Of a DNA stretch of 64,000 nucleotides, positions 8,189 to 14,644 are shown piece by piece. The notes beneath the pieces are model-generated. The model was not told the origin of the DNA. It saw nothing but the letters and a program-made list of their open reading frames with translations, and did no database searches. The position numbers and the translations under genes are program-made. Position 1 is the first letter of the stretch; each line of letters opens with the position of its first letter. Source of the DNA: Rhodococcus rhodnii (GTDB lineage: Bacteria > Actinomycetota > Actinomycetes > Mycobacteriales > Pseudonocardiaceae); assembly GCA_000720375.1 (NCBI GenBank), contig JOAA01000025.1:62001-126000 (forward strand), written 5' to 3'.

Positions 8189-8689
8189 GTGGCGGACAAG
8201 GGCGACTTCGAACATTTCGTGGCCAGCCGATCAGGCGTGCTGCTGCGCACGGCGTACCTGCTTTGCGCAGGTGACCGGGGCGCCGCCGAGGACTTGCTGC
8301 AAGACGTTCTCGAGCGGATGTACCCGAAATGGCGGCGGATCAAAGGAGCGCCGGAGGCGTACGCGAGAGCCGCCTTGGCGAACGCGTCGGTCAACCGGTG
8401 GCGCCGACGATCAAGGCGCGTAACTGAGACACCGCTCACAGATATGTCCCACGCAGCGGTGAGCGGCCCGGAGAACGAGGTGGTCACCCGAGACGAAGTG
8501 GTGCGCGCCCTTGGCGTGTTGCCAGAACGCATGCGCGCGGTGCTCGTGCTGCGTTTCTACGACGACCTGAGTGAGGCGGACACAGCGGCCGCGATGGGCT
8601 GCAGCGTCGGCACGGTGAAGAGCCAGACATCCCGCGGCCTCGACCGGCTGCGCGAAGTGCTCGACGAAAGCCTGGGGAGCAAGCGATGA
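8189..8689 (+). CDS. SigE-family ECF sigma factor
   Basis: The 166-residue sigma factor has region 2 (DFEHFVASRSGVLLRTAYLL, EDLLQDVLERMYPKW) and region 4 (GVLPERMRAVLVLRFYDDLSEADTA, GCSVGTVKSQTSRGLDRLR) typical of the short actinobacterial SigE family. The GTG at 8189 is chosen because AAGGGGGTGA lies just upstream and family members begin near this point; an in-frame upstream ATG (8165) would add eight residues. The stop overlaps the ATG of the next gene by 4 bp, so a membrane partner is probably cotranslated. It is the first gene of the block inserted between atpC and atpD. Confidence 0.88.
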   Translation: MADKGDFEHFVASRSGVLLRTAYLLCAGDRGAAEDLLQDVLERMYPKWRRIKGAPEAYARAALANASVNRWRRRSRRVTETPLTDMSHAAVSGPENEVVTRDEVVRALGVLPERMRAVLVLRFYDDLSEADTAAAMGCSVGTVKSQTSRGLDRLREVLDESLGSKR

Positions 8690-9969
8690 ACGCGGAAGAA
8701 CTGCGGACAGCCCTGCGCAGTGCGACGCCTGATCTGGAACCACGTCCGACGCTGACCGCGGAAGTGGTGCGCGGCGGCGTCCGGCGCCTGCGTATCCGCC
8801 GGCTGACCATCGCAGGCGCGACGCTGGCCGCTGCGGCACTCGTCACAACGACAGCGTCTTTCGGATGGCAGGTCCTGTCGGAACCGAACCAAGTCGCGAC
8901 GAATCCGATGATGTTGCAGCCGACCCGCGGCGACCTCGCCAACGACAAGGCATTCATCGCGGATGTGCTGGACGCGTGGGAGGACAAGGAGGCCTCATCG
9001 ACTGTGGTGACGCGGCCGCACGTGTACTGGGCGGGCACCACACCGGTGGGGCGCGCGGCCGTGGTGATGCAGGAGACCGAGGGACGAGCCTTGGTCCGTG
9101 GCCTGGTGGGGATCGACGCGCGAACCCAACAGCTGCGGACTTTGATCGTCGACGTGCGGGGATCGGGCTTCAGGTTCGGCCCGGAGGACAGGTTCGTGCT
9201 CGTGGTGCCGGCGTCCAAGCCGGTGCTGGTCTCCGATGGGGTCTCGTATGACAATCCAGCGGGCCTGGCGGAGCGGAAGTGGCGTTCGATGCGGGATGCC
9301 GACGGTGTCATGGTGGCGGAACTCCCGCCTGGCAGCGGGTCGGCGGACGCACGGGTGATGGCGGGCGACCCGAGCGACGGCGTCGACGGTGATGAGCTCA
9401 TTCAGCTGCAGCAGGCCGGCAATGACCAGGTGTTGGCCGAGAAGAACGCCCCGACCGGGCTGGAGTGGGGCAGCCACCTGATGTGGGCGCGACCAGGTAC
9501 CCCACCCGCGCACTGGGACGACCTGCAATGGCTCGGTTCACGCTGGTTCACCGGCTTGTCCGACAGTGATCTGCTCGATCCGACCAGACCGTTCAGCGGG
9601 AACTCGAGTACGTGGTTCGTGTCAGTCGCGGGCCCGGACACTTCGACGTACGTGATCGGCGAGTACCAACCTGTCCATAGTGGACCTGTTCGGCTCTACG
9701 CACTGACCATGCTTCGCACGGGCGAGCTGGGCAAGACTTATTCTTTGGGTGCCGCGAGGTCCGATAGTCCGTTGCCGGTGTTGGTTTCTTTGCCGGACAA
9801 GAGCGCGAAGGTCGCCGTCGCGAAGGGCGCGAAGCTGAGCTACCGCACTACAAAGGACGGCGTATGGCTCGAGGACGCCGAGGAGGCGCTGCGGGTGCCG
9901 AACGATGCCGTCGAGATCAGGGTGACGTTGCCGGGCAAGGAACCCGCGATCGTACCGGCCAACCGCTGA
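8686..9969 (+). CDS. Membrane-anchored protein paired with the sigma factor, possible anti-sigma/sensor
   Basis: The 427-residue product begins MNAEELRTALRSATPDLEPRP, a short cytosolic part, then has one transmembrane helix at about residues 43-62 and a long extracytoplasmic region. This is the layout of proteins encoded directly after SigE-family sigma factors in actinomycetes, some of which are presumed anti-sigma factors or sensors. No zinc-binding anti-sigma motif is visible, so the role is inference. Its last ~25 codons, ending VRTLPGKEP-like (VTLPGKEPAIVPANR), have a degenerate copy 120-200 bp downstream (10092-10175). Confidence 0.75.
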   Translation: MNAEELRTALRSATPDLEPRPTLTAEVVRGGVRRLRIRRLTIAGATLAAAALVTTTASFGWQVLSEPNQVATNPMMLQPTRGDLANDKAFIADVLDAWEDKEASSTVVTRPHVYWAGTTPVGRAAVVMQETEGRALVRGLVGIDARTQQLRTLIVDVRGSGFRFGPEDRFVLVVPASKPVLVSDGVSYDNPAGLAERKWRSMRDADGVMVAELPPGSGSADARVMAGDPSDGVDGDELIQLQQAGNDQVLAEKNAPTGLEWGSHLMWARPGTPPAHWDDLQWLGSRWFTGLSDSDLLDPTRPFSGNSSTWFVSVAGPDTSTYVIGEYQPVHSGPVRLYALTMLRTGELGKTYSLGAARSDSPLPVLVSLPDKSAKVAVAKGAKLSYRTTKDGVWLEDAEEALRVPNDAVEIRVTLPGKEPAIVPANR

Positions 9970-10091
9970 CCTTCCTCCCCCGACAAATCCCGCCATCAGG
10001 GGAGCCCTTGATTTCACGTTACCGCAGGGGTACGACAGTTTCGGCCGCGAGCGGGGCGTTAACGGCCAACAGGCATTGGTGGCATGCGCGC

Positions 10092-10175
10092 ATGAGCGGG
10101 CCGCAGGTGCTGAACGACACCGTCACGGTCAGGGCGACCTTGCCAGGCAAGGAACCCGTGCCACCCAACCGCTGA
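10092..10175 (+). pseudogene. Degenerate copy of the 3' end of the preceding gene
   Basis: Translation gives MSGPQVLNDTVTVRATLPGKEPVPPNR-stop. It matches the end of the preceding protein (PNDAVEIRVTLPGKEPAIVPANR) in spacing and most residues, including the TLPGKEP core. There is no ribosome-binding site or full domain, so this is a remnant of a duplicated or recombined paralogue rather than a gene. The rest of 9970-10180 shows no other feature. Confidence 0.6.
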
Positions 10176-10180
10176 GCAAA

Positions 10181-10217
10181 GGGTGGCTTCGCCTGTGCAG
10201 GGAAGGCGAAGCCACCC
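10181..10217. terminator. Bidirectional hairpin between convergent genes
   Basis: GGGTGGCTTCGCCT (10181-10194) pairs perfectly with AGGCGAAGCCACCC (10204-10217) around a 9-nt loop. It lies between the plus-strand remnant and the minus-strand dehydrogenase stop at 10223, so it can end transcription from both sides. Confidence 0.8.
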
Positions 10218-10222
10218 GGTTC

Positions 10223-11212
10223 TCACGAGCCGTCAGCGTTGTAGATGCCGCTCGGCGTCACGACCCACAGCACGTTGTTCGGCCCGGCGACCTCGTCCCG
10301 CGTGCGGCCGAGGTTGGTGTAGAGCTTGCCGCCGGCACCGCTGGTGTTCAGCTTGAACGTGCCGCCCTTGAGCGAAGCCATGAACAAGCTGCCCTTGTAG
10401 TACGTCAGACCGCTCGGCGTCGCCTGGGACGTCGGCCACGTCTTGACCGGGTTGGTGTACGCCGGGTTGCTGCACGGTCCCTCACAGCTCGGCCAGCCGT
10501 AGTTCCCACCAGGCGTGATCTTGTTCAGCTCGTCCACCTTGCTGGCGCCGATGTCCGAGATGTACAGCTGGGTTCCGACCCAGGCCAGGCCCTGCACGTT
10601 GCGGTGACCCAGCGAGTAGACCCGGCTGTTGAACGGGTTGCCCGGGGCCGCCGCGCCGTTCTTGTCCACGCGGAGTACCTTGCCGCCCAGCGAGTTGCGG
10701 TTCTGGGCGTTGGCGCCGTTCTGTCCGTCACCGGTTCCGGCGTACAGGTAGCCGTCCGGGCCGAACTTGATCCGGCCGCCGTGGTGGTACTGCGAGCCAC
10801 GGGGAATCCCGGTCACGATCGGGGTCGGCGCCTGGCCGAGCTTCAGTTTCGCGATCCGGTTGTCCGAACTCGTCGTGTAGTAGATGAAGACCAGCTGGTC
10901 GGTCGCGTATGTCGGGGACACCGCGAGGCCGAGCAGGCCCGCTTCCTTGGTGACGCTGACCCCCGAGATCGTCTGAACGTCCGACACCTGGCCGTTCGGT
11001 GCGATCTTCCGGATCTTGCGGGAGTCCTTCTCGGTGAACAAAGCCGTGCCGTCAGGCAGGAAATCCACTGCCCAGGCCTGGTTCAGTCCACTCGCGACCT
11101 GCTTGATCGCCAACGGTCGCACATCCGTCGGCGCGGCTGTCGCGGTGCCTGCGGCCAGCAGTGCGGTCGTGGCCGACGCGGCAGCGATGGCGAGTTTGCG
11201 ACGAAATGTCAT
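10223..11212 (-). CDS. Secreted PQQ-dependent sugar dehydrogenase-like protein (glucose/sorbosone dehydrogenase family)
   Basis: The 329-residue protein begins with a Sec-type signal peptide (MTFRRKLAIAAASATTALLA, cleavage near TATAA-P). The mature part is a beta-propeller of the soluble GDH/sorbosone dehydrogenase family, shown by WAVDFLPDGTALFTEKD, HHGGRIKFGPDGYLYAGTGDG and YSLGHRNVQGLAW. These enzymes oxidise sugars in the periplasm or outside the cell with PQQ as cofactor, although some family members lack activity. AGGAGG 7 bp before the ATG supports the start. It is divergent from pqqA, 306 bp away, so cofactor synthesis and a likely cofactor user are adjacent. Confidence 0.88.
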   Translation of the reverse strand: MTFRRKLAIAAASATTALLAAGTATAAPTDVRPLAIKQVASGLNQAWAVDFLPDGTALFTEKDSRKIRKIAPNGQVSDVQTISGVSVTKEAGLLGLAVSPTYATDQLVFIYYTTSSDNRIAKLKLGQAPTPIVTGIPRGSQYHHGGRIKFGPDGYLYAGTGDGQNGANAQNRNSLGGKVLRVDKNGAAAPGNPFNSRVYSLGHRNVQGLAWVGTQLYISDIGASKVDELNKITPGGNYGWPSCEGPCSNPAYTNPVKTWPTSQATPSGLTYYKGSLFMASLKGGTFKLNTSGAGGKLYTNLGRTRDEVAGPNNVLWVVTPSGIYNADGS

Positions 11213-11325
11213 GGGTTTGCCTCCTGGAGCATCCCTTGGGCTTCACACGGCGGCGAGTGCATACAAACACACAGGGTGTCGATCGTCCTACCACCGACTG
11301 AGCTAACAAGGGCCCAGACCTCCGA

Positions 11326-11343
11326 CCATTGTCGTCACAATGG
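11326..11343. promoter_or_regulatory. Inverted repeat in the dehydrogenase-pqqA divergent region
   Basis: CCATTGT-cgtc-ACAATGG has perfect 7-bp arms separated by 4 bp. It lies inside the 306-bp region 11213-11518 between the divergent dehydrogenase and pqqA starts, where a shared operator would be expected. A TTGACA at 11372-11377 could be a -35 for pqqA, but no good -10 is visible at the usual distance. Nothing else is seen in this gap. Confidence 0.4.
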
Positions 11344-11518
11344 GTAACAAGGTAGACAAATGATGTCCCGTTGACAGGGACCGGAGTGTCCGTACGCCAC
11401 AGAAAACACTTAGAGGACTAGCTTTCTAGACCATTCAGCTCCTACAGTCGTGATGCTCGACACAAGCCCTTTGGACGACGATCCATCCCGGACCGTCACT
11501 GATCCGAGGAGTGCACAG

Positions 11519-11620
11519 ATGATCGAAAACACGGAGCGCGAGGTCTGGACCACTCCGGACTTCGTCGAATACGAAACGCCGATGGAGGTCACGGCCTACG
11601 CGGCCCGGATGGACGACTGA
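11519..11620 (+). CDS. pqqA: PQQ precursor peptide PqqA
   Basis: This 33-residue peptide, too short for most gene finders, starts MIENTEREVWTTPDF and contains METPMEVTAY-like core residues: P-M-E23-V-T-A-Y27. The E-x3-Y pair is the glutamate and tyrosine that PqqE crosslinks and that become PQQ. GAGGAG lies 7 bp before the ATG. pqqC, pqqD, pqqE and pqqB follow on the same strand. The peptide is longer at its N-terminus than some proteobacterial PqqA but otherwise fits the family. Confidence 0.93.
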   Translation: MIENTEREVWTTPDFVEYETPMEVTAYAARMDD

Positions 11621-11635
11621 GGCACATCTCTTCGC

Positions 11636-11666
11636 GCGAGGGCCGAAGCCCTACCACGGCCCTCGC
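11636..11666 (+). terminator. Hairpin between pqqA and pqqC, likely attenuator or mRNA-stabilising stem
   Basis: GCGAGGGCC (11636-11644) and GGCCCTCGC (11658-11666) form a perfect 9-bp GC stem with a 13-nt loop in the 58-bp gap between pqqA and pqqC. There is no U-tract. Such a stem after a precursor-peptide gene usually allows more precursor mRNA than enzyme mRNA by partial termination or by protecting a processed 3' end; here that is inference. Confidence 0.55.
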
Positions 11667-11678
11667 CACCTTCCCCGC

Positions 11679-12407
11679 ATGGAGGACTCGGCTGTGTCGG
11701 TTTCACCGTCCACTTCGAACACCCCGCTGCCTGCCGACGAGTTCGTCGCCCAGCTGCGCGGCCTTTCCCACCGTTACTGGGGAACCCATCCGTTCCACCG
11801 CAGACTGCACGACGGCAGCCTCTCGGAATTCGAGCTGCGGATGTGGGCCGCGAACCGGTGGTACTACCAATGCATGCTGCCGCAGAAGGACGCGGCGATC
11901 ATCAGCAACTGCCCAGTTCCGCGGATCCGCCGCGACTGGCTGGCCAGAATCGTGTACCACGACGGTGCCGCGGAGGGCGAAGGCGGCCGCGAGCGGTGGT
12001 TGCGGCTGTCCGAGGCAGTCGGTCTGACCAGGGAAGAAGTTCTCGATGAGCGGCACGTCGCGCCCGGTGTCCGGTTCGCCGTCGACGCCTACGTGACGTT
12101 CGCGCGCACCAAGCCATGGGTCGAGGCGGTCGCGTCCGGCCTGACCGAGATGTTCTCCGGTCACCTGATGCGCCAGCGCGTCGCCGACATGCTGTCGAAC
12201 TACTCGTGGATCCGCCGGGAGGACCTGGCCTACTTCACCAACCGGATCGACGCGGTCTCCGGCGAAGGTCAGGCCACTGTGGACATCGTGGTCGAGTACT
12301 GCAAGACCCGTGCTGAGCAAGAGAAAGCCATCGCGGCGCTGTCCTTCAAGTGTGACGTCCTGTGGTCCATGTTGGACGCCATCGAGCGGGCCGCGAAGAA
12401 GGAGTAG
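11679..12407 (+). CDS. pqqC: Pyrroloquinoline-quinone synthase PqqC
   Basis: PqqC is the cofactorless oxidase that performs the last ring closure and eight-electron oxidation to PQQ. The 242-residue product is the usual size, with YWGTHPFHRRLHDG near the N-terminus, ANRWYYQ, ARIVYHDG, FSGHLMRQR and a C-terminal KCDVLWSMLDAI helix, which include the His, Tyr and Arg residues of the PqqC active site. The first ~15 residues are low-complexity and an internal GTG start is possible. It is followed 3 bp later by pqqD. Confidence 0.95.
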   Translation: MEDSAVSVSPSTSNTPLPADEFVAQLRGLSHRYWGTHPFHRRLHDGSLSEFELRMWAANRWYYQCMLPQKDAAIISNCPVPRIRRDWLARIVYHDGAAEGEGGRERWLRLSEAVGLTREEVLDERHVAPGVRFAVDAYVTFARTKPWVEAVASGLTEMFSGHLMRQRVADMLSNYSWIRREDLAYFTNRIDAVSGEGQATVDIVVEYCKTRAEQEKAIAALSFKCDVLWSMLDAIERAAKKE

Positions 12408-12410
12408 CCG

Positions 12411-12683
12411 ATGACCATGATCGGGCTGGACTCCGCGCCGCGGCTGCGCCGTGGCGTTCGGCTCACGTACGACAAGACCCGTGAGACGCACGTTCTGCTG
12501 TTCCCCGAAGGCGTTCTGGTGCCCAACCAGACCGCTGCCGCCGTGCTGAAGCTCTGCGATGGGACCGCCACGGTCGCGCAGATCACCGCCGAGCTGGGCA
12601 AGAAGTACGACGGTGTGCGGGCCGAGGACGTCCAGAATGTGCTGAAACGGCTGGAAGAACGGCGGGTCGTCGAGTGGAAGTGA
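12411..12683 (+). CDS. pqqD: PqqA-binding peptide chaperone PqqD
   Basis: The 90-residue protein is a RiPP recognition element that binds the PqqA peptide and presents it to PqqE. It shows LRRGVRLTYDKTRETHVLLFPEG, LNQTAAAVLKLCDGTATVAQI-like core (PNQTAAAVLKLCDG) and a C-terminal winged-helix ending VLKRLEERRVVEW. It starts 3 bp after pqqC and overlaps pqqE by 10 bp, consistent with a PqqD-PqqE complex made from one message. Confidence 0.95.
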   Translation: MTMIGLDSAPRLRRGVRLTYDKTRETHVLLFPEGVLVPNQTAAAVLKLCDGTATVAQITAELGKKYDGVRAEDVQNVLKRLEERRVVEWK

Positions 12684-13768
12684 CCGCGCAACCGCCATTG
12701 GGCATGCTCGCCGAGCTGACGCATCGATGCCCGTTGCACTGCCCGTACTGCTCCAACCCGATCGAGCTGGTGACCAGGGAAAACGAGCTGTCGACGGACG
12801 AATGGCTCGCGGTGATCGACCAGGCGCGCGAGCTCGGTGTGCTCCAGGTGCATATGTCCGGCGGGGAACCGTTGGCACGCCCGGATTTGCCGGTTCTGGT
12901 CGAACGCGCGTCAGACCTCGGATGTTACGTGAATCTGGTGACCAGCGGCCTCGGCCTGACCGAGGAGCGGCTGACCGGCTTGGTCGACCGCGGTCTCGCC
13001 CACGTCCAGCTGTCCGTGCAAGGCGCCGACGCGGAGATGGCCAACCGAATCGCCGGCGTCAAAGCCCATGCCCACAAGCTCGCGGCGGCGCGCGCGGTGA
13101 AGAAGCTCGACATGCCGTTGACCGTGAACGTGGTCCTGCATCGCGCGAACCACCACCAAGTCGCGGACCTGATCGCGCTGGCCGAAGAGATGGGGGCGGA
13201 CCGCCTGGAACTGGCGAACACGCAGTACTACGGCTGGGGCCTGCGCAACCGTTCCGCCCTGATGCCGACGGCCGAACAGCTCGCCGAGGCGGAACCGATC
13301 GTGCGCGCGGCAATCGAACGACTGCGCGGCACAATGCAGATCGTCTACGTGGTAGCGGATTACTACGAGCCGTACCCCAAACCCTGTATGTACGGCTGGG
13401 GTTCGCGGCAGCTGACAGTGGCGCCGAACGGGGACGTGCTGCCCTGCCCGGCGGCGTCGTCGATCACCACGTTGAAGCTGGACAACGTTCGTTCCCAGTC
13501 GCTGGAAGAAATCTGGTACCGCTCGGATTCGTTCAACGCCTATCGCGGCGACCACTGGATGCCCGACCCGTGCCGCAGCTGCTCACGCAAGGGAATCGAC
13601 TTCGGCGGCTGCCGTTGCCAGGCGTTCCTGCTGACCGGAGACGCGGGCGCGACCGACCCGGTCTGCTCGAAGTCCCCGGACCGCGGCGTGATCGATACGA
13701 TCCTGGCAGGCACGCCATCCGAGCCGCCGGAGCTCGTGATGCGCAAGAACACGATCAAGGTGGTCTAG
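12674..13768 (+). CDS. pqqE: Radical SAM PqqA crosslinking enzyme PqqE
   Basis: PqqE uses SAM radical chemistry to join the side chains of Glu23 and Tyr27 of PqqA. The 364-residue product has the CX3CX2C cluster motif CPLHCPYC near residues 18-25, a radical SAM glycine-rich segment (VHMSGGEPLARPD), and a SPASM C-terminus with DPCRSCSRKG and FGGCRCQAF supplying auxiliary Fe-S ligands. The GTG start overlaps pqqD; a second GTG two codons later is equally possible. Confidence 0.96.
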   Translation: MEVTAQPPLGMLAELTHRCPLHCPYCSNPIELVTRENELSTDEWLAVIDQARELGVLQVHMSGGEPLARPDLPVLVERASDLGCYVNLVTSGLGLTEERLTGLVDRGLAHVQLSVQGADAEMANRIAGVKAHAHKLAAARAVKKLDMPLTVNVVLHRANHHQVADLIALAEEMGADRLELANTQYYGWGLRNRSALMPTAEQLAEAEPIVRAAIERLRGTMQIVYVVADYYEPYPKPCMYGWGSRQLTVAPNGDVLPCPAASSITTLKLDNVRSQSLEEIWYRSDSFNAYRGDHWMPDPCRSCSRKGIDFGGCRCQAFLLTGDAGATDPVCSKSPDRGVIDTILAGTPSEPPELVMRKNTIKVV

Positions 13769-14644
13769 GTGAAGGTCCTGCTGCTGGGAACGGCCGCGGG
13801 CGGCGGATTCCCGCAGTGGAACTGCGCCTGCCGGATGTGCAAGGCCGATCTGCCCGCCCGGACCCAGGACTGCGTCGCGATCAGCGCGGACGGCACCGGC
13901 TGGTACCTGATCAACGCCTCGCCGGACATCCGCACGCAGATCCTTTCGACGCCCGCGTTGGCCGCGGGCCCAGGCCCGCGCGACACGCCTTTGCGTGGCG
14001 CGTTGCTGACGGACGCGGAACTCGACCACACCCTCGGTCTGACCATGCTGCGTGAGGGCGCAGGCCTTTCGGTCTGGGCCCCTGCTGCTGTCTTGCACGC
14101 TTTGCGCACGGATTTTCCGTTGCAGGACATCGTTTCTCGTTATGGCGCATGGAACTGGCAGCCAGCCACCGGGAGCTTCGAGGTCGACGGGCTGACCGTC
14201 ACGGTCTTCCCGATCAGCGACAAGAAGCCCAAGTACATCCAGTCCACTGTGGATGGACCGTGGGTGGTGGCGTACAAGATCTCGGATCCGTCGGGCGCAG
14301 CCGTGGTGTACGCGCCGTGCTTGAAGACGTGGCCCGAGGGCTTCGATGACCTGATCGCGGACGCGTCCTGCGTGATCCTGGACGGCACGTTCTACTCGCC
14401 GGACGAGATGTCGGGCGCTACCAACAAAGGCGTGGGGTCAGGCGCACAACGGGCGATGGGCCACATCCCGATCGCCGGTCCGGAGGGCAGCCTCGCTCAG
14501 ATCGCCCGGCACCCGAACAAGCGCTGGGTCTACACGCATCTCAACAACACGAACCCGATCCTCGACCCGGATTCCAAGGAATACAAAGAGGTCCTGGCCG
14601 CCGGAGCGGAAGCTCCCATCGACGGCACAGTGATCACGGTCTAG
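13769..14644 (+). CDS. pqqB: PQQ biosynthesis protein PqqB
   Basis: PqqB is a metallo-beta-lactamase-fold protein recently implicated in iron-dependent hydroxylation of the tyrosine-derived intermediate. The 291-residue product starts MKVLLLGTAAGGGFPQWNCAC, the strongly conserved PqqB N-terminus, and has LTDAELDHTLGL, VYAPCLKTWPEGFD and YTHLNNTNPIL, all typical. It begins immediately after the pqqE stop and its 3' end overlaps the convergent regulator gene by 11 bp. Position last, instead of second as in many proteobacterial operons, is notable. Confidence 0.96.
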   Translation: MKVLLLGTAAGGGFPQWNCACRMCKADLPARTQDCVAISADGTGWYLINASPDIRTQILSTPALAAGPGPRDTPLRGALLTDAELDHTLGLTMLREGAGLSVWAPAAVLHALRTDFPLQDIVSRYGAWNWQPATGSFEVDGLTVTVFPISDKKPKYIQSTVDGPWVVAYKISDPSGAAVVYAPCLKTWPEGFDDLIADASCVILDGTFYSPDEMSGATNKGVGSGAQRAMGHIPIAGPEGSLAQIARHPNKRWVYTHLNNTNPILDPDSKEYKEVLAAGAEAPIDGTVITV

